NCBI GenBank assembly: GCA_030690025.1
Contig: JAUYDJ010000212.1
Coordinates: 1 to 8,270 of the forward strand
Source: Chloroflexota bacterium
GTDB taxonomy: Bacteria > Chloroflexota > Dehalococcoidia > Dehalococcoidales > JAUYDJ01
Length of the DNA: 8,270 bases
Reading direction: 5' to 3'
A program made the translations under genes and the position numbers. Position 1 is the stretch's first letter, and the number at the start of each line of letters is the position of its first letter. Under the pieces are notes generated by a model that saw nothing but the letters and a program-made list of their open reading frames with translations, was not told the DNA's origin and made no database searches. Positions 6,594-8,270 of the stretch are shown here, in pieces.

Positions 6594-6616
6594 GATGATT
6601 CTATGGCATCGTATTA

Positions 6617-6729
6617 CCCGGCGCCTCTCCCGAGGGGTGGCCGATTTACTCCGTTACAGTGGCCTGGTTTGCTCCGTTAGGGTGGCCGATTTGCTCCGGA
6701 ACGCCGGCCGATTTGGTCCGGAATATGCA
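6617..6729. repeat. IS21 terminal region upstream of istA, four repeat units plus inner box
   Basis: Four units of the type GTGGCCGATTTGCTCCGGAA start at 6637, 6659, 6682 and 6704, a period of 22-23 bases (about two helical turns). The second unit has GGCCTGGTTT in place of GGCCGATTT, and the middle unit at the other end has the same variation. The inner box CCCGGCGCCTCTCCCGAG (6617-6634) is the inverted partner of 4201-4219. These are presumed IstA binding sites. Confidence 0.78.
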
Positions 6730-7200
6730 CATAGCCTCATTTTTAGCAAAAGCTATCGTTACGATGATGCGAGTCGCCCGGGCATGGCGCTCCGCATTCC
6801 TCAACGCTTCCTGGGCAATGCGGAAGATACATAGTTCAGTGTCCGGAGGGAGCCGCCTTTCCTCTCCGACTACTTTTAGTTTGCCTTCAATTTTCGCTCG
6901 CTCGGTAAAGTCCAGCAGCAACCGGCGGATGGAAGCCACTATGCCTAGGTCATCCAGGATGGGCGGGCGGAGTGCTTTGGTGAAGTCTCGTAGTTCCTTA
7001 ACCACCACCTCGGCTGTTTTCCGGGCTTCGCGTATTTCACCAACCGCCGCGGGCAGGCAGGCACCCGTGCCATCAACACTGCCCAGCCGGCGGCAGAGTA
7101 GCGCCAGGTTTTGGATTGTCTCATCGTGTAACTCCCGGGCAATGCGCTGGCGTTCCTCTTCCTGGGCACGGAGTACGTAGGCAGTGTAGGCTTTCAGCCC
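6730..7200 (-). pseudogene. NarL/NarX-type sensor histidine kinase, internal fragment
   Basis: In the frame through 7200 the peptide runs GLKAYTAYVLRAQEEERQRI then ARELHDETIQNL. This is the HisKA_3 dimerisation box with the phospho-accepting His encoded at 7126-7128. It continues to LRPPILDDLGI, typical of the NarX/LiaS/DesK group, then to the N-box region QEALRNAERHA of the HATPase_c domain. The IS21 end at 6729 cuts it just before the DxGxG nucleotide-binding motifs; reading on, the frame stops at 6646-6648 inside the IS. At the 5' side an in-frame TGA at 7213-7215 and an IS1380-like sequence replace the sensor region. It therefore lacks both sensor and a complete ATP-binding site and cannot act as a kinase. 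No response-regulator gene remains beside it. Confidence 0.85.
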
Positions 7201-7204
7201 GGCT

Positions 7205-7384
7205 TGGCTGCTTCAGCCCTTTGGCTGACCCCATAGCCGGCAGTACCTTGTTAGCCACAGCATCAACGCCTGAGCGGCGCAATAGTTCCACCAGCAAAGA
7301 GGCACCAGCCCACGGCGTCGATGCCTCTTTCAAACCGCCCACTATCTTTACACCCAGGACTTCCTGCGATTGCTTCATCATCAC
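7205..7384 (-). pseudogene. IS1380-family-like transposase, 5' fragment
   Basis: From ATG 7382-7384, preceded by a strong AGGAGG, the frame gives about 60 residues. They include VGGLKEASTPWAGASLLVEL, LLRRSGVDAVANKVLP and GSAKGLK. This resembles the start of IS1380-type transposases: a short lead, then a helix of the LLVELLRR type, then a LPxxGSxKG-like turn. After about residue 58 the match fades and the sequence becomes the histidine kinase in another frame; the open frame itself runs on to 7121 as meaningless peptide. Only the first ~13% of a normal ~430-480 residue transposase is left. Family assignment rests on memory of the N-terminal pattern and is moderate. Confidence 0.6.
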
Positions 7385-7436
7385 CTCCTGGGTGATATCT
7401 TACCATATCTAAGTCGTGCCTGCATCACGCCTAAAT
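7385..7436 (-). other. Junction between IS110 transposase end and IS1380-like leader
   Basis: These 52 bases must hold both the downstream end of the IS110 copy and the leader of the IS1380-like gene, including its AGGAGG site. A near-palindrome GGATCACGGTGACCC (7441-7455) sits inside the last codons of the IS110 gene. No terminal inverted repeat can be assigned with confidence, so the exact boundary of either element is unknown. Confidence 0.4.
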
Positions 7437-8270
7437 TCACGGATCACGGTGACCCATTGATTGTCCTGTGTTGACCGAGTAAACTGGCATCGGGGAGGTC
7501 GGAGTATGACTGGACTGAGGAGCTTCGGCTGCCTCGCGCGTTCCACGACGCTGAGGCCTCCCCTCATGTGATTTGCGATGCCGGCGAGCCTGGCGAATGT
7601 CTTCGGACACCCGGAATTGGGATTGAATGAGCTCGATAGCTTCGGTCTTACTCACCGGTCTACCATCGATGTCCCTCAGTTCGTACGGCCTGTCATTCTG
7701 CAACACGGTGAGTATTCTGGCCGCCAAATGACTCATGACCGCGCCCATGGCCTGCAAGTGTGTCTTGCCATGGTGGACCATCTCCCGATAATACAGATAG
7801 GCGAGCTGAGGATCGTATCTCCGAGCAATGTCTCCTGCCTGGTAGAGCGCCCGTTTCATCATTGCAGGACCTGCCTTGGTCATTCTCAGTCCTTTGCCCT
7901 CACTATCCGACGACTGGTTCGCCCCAGGCACGACGCCCGTCCAGTTCGCGAAGGCAGATTGACTTCGGAACCGATGCGGGTCCCCGATCACGGCTAGAAA
8001 GACCTGTGCGGTTCTCACGCCGATTCCCGGGATCGTGCGCAGGTTGTCGCTGGGGTGAAGGTGGCGGTAAAGCTCTTCAACGCGTTCTGACACACCCTCC
8101 ACTTCAGTTTCCTCCGTGTCCATCAGCCGAAGTTCACGGGCGATCTCATCCTGGAGATCACGGAAGAAATCCTCGTTGACCATGCCAGCAGCTTCCGCCC
8201 GCTTGTAGAATTCGGAGAGTGTCTGGCAATTACGGTAGAGTCGAGGGGACTGAGCCTGATACCCCCGGGC
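7437..8270 (-). CDS. IS110-family transposase (recombinase), C-terminal part; 5' end beyond window
   Basis: The frame is open from the TGA at 7437-7439 to the window edge, giving 277 residues. The Met at 8181-8183 is internal, because 29 upstream codons continue in frame (..LSEFYKRAEAAG). Numbered from that Met, residues 10-45 look like the coiled-coil linker. Residues 48-170 are the Transposase_20 (IS116/IS110/IS902) domain: LRTIPGIGVRTAQVFLAVIG (helix-hairpin-helix-like), FANWTGVVPG, then NQSSDSEGKG, whose S91 or S92 fits the family's catalytic serine. The RPYELRDIDGRPVS region and a basic Arg-rich tail follow. The final ~35 residues look low in conservation. IS110 enzymes move DNA with a DEDD RuvC-like domain (outside the window) and a bridge RNA from a non-coding end. 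Only 52 bases separate its stop from the IS1380-like start codon. Confidence 0.88.
   Translation of the reverse strand, partial: ARGYQAQSPRLYRNCQTLSEFYKRAEAAGMVNEDFFRDLQDEIARELRLMDTEETEVEGVSERVEELYRHLHPSDNLRTIPGIGVRTAQVFLAVIGDPHRFRSQSAFANWTGVVPGANQSSDSEGKGLRMTKAGPAMMKRALYQAGDIARRYDPQLAYLYYREMVHHGKTHLQAMGAVMSHLAARILTVLQNDRPYELRDIDGRPVSKTEAIELIQSQFRVSEDIRQARRHRKSHEGRPQRRGTREAAEAPQSSHTPTSPMPVYSVNTGQSMGHRDP

Larger units (their letters stand above)
4119..6729 (-). mobile_element. Complete IS21-family insertion sequence (2611 bp)
   Basis: The element contains intact istA and istB in the usual order on the minus strand, bounded by related inverted ends. The 4119 end begins TGCGTATTCCGG; the 6729 end, read inward on the minus strand, begins TGCATATTCCGG. 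Both fit the TG...CA termini of the family. Length is within the normal IS21 range of about 2-2.5 kb or slightly above. Bases just outside (CTCTGGG before 4119, CATAGCC after 6729) do not match, so the usual 4-8 bp target duplication is missing. Ends at 4118/6730 could shift by a base or two without creating a duplication. Confidence 0.88.

Noticed and set aside
7578..8179. Two 139-residue + frames antisense to the IS110 transposase
   Set aside because: They lie opposite a well-supported transposase domain and show no recognisable motif or ribosome site.
1..8270. CRISPR array or defence operon
   Set aside because: The only regularly spaced repeats are the IS21 terminal units, which are adjacent without unique spacers; no cas, restriction or toxin-antitoxin gene was recognised.

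Overview
The window looks like bacterial chromosome from a moderately GC-rich anaerobe. The basis is a methylenetetrahydrofolate reductase beside an oxygen-sensitive type of cobalamin-binding radical SAM enzyme, with sigma70-type promoters and Shine-Dalgarno sites. The mix would fit a Dehalococcoidia-like Chloroflexota or another folate/corrinoid-rich anaerobe. That assignment is a guess from gene content, not from a marker gene.

Layout. Positions 1-173 hold the C-terminal end of a HAD-family hydrolase on the + strand. Positions 174-594 are non-coding, with two small hairpins and a 93-base structured palindromic repeat. Positions 595-3098 carry two minus-strand genes: metF upstream and a B12-binding radical SAM protein (DUF4070/HpnP-like architecture) downstream. 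A good sigma70 promoter lies upstream of metF. Positions 3387-3545 hold a tandem tRNA-His(GTG)/tRNA-Arg(TCG) pair on the + strand, with its own near-consensus promoter.

From about 3550 onward the window becomes an accessory scrap-yard. An A+T-richer zinc-ribbon gene that looks like a DUF4145 protein, with its own promoter, is cut by a complete IS21-family element (4119-6729). That element has intact istA and istB and long multi-repeat ends. On the other side of the IS is not the rest of the DUF4145 gene but the middle of a NarL-type sensor histidine kinase. The kinase piece is joined at its 5' end to the first ~60 codons of an IS1380-like transposase. An IS110-family transposase then runs out of the window at 8270.

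How it fits together. The metF/radical SAM pair may connect one-carbon (methyl-folate) metabolism to a corrinoid-dependent radical reaction, but no substrate can be named. The right half records repeated insertion and recombination: the IS21 copy has no target-site duplication and its two flanks belong to different genes. I see no CRISPR array, phage module or clear defence system. The most interesting points are the rearrangement scar, the multi-repeat IS21 ends, the metF/radical SAM pairing and the interrupted DUF4145-like gene.
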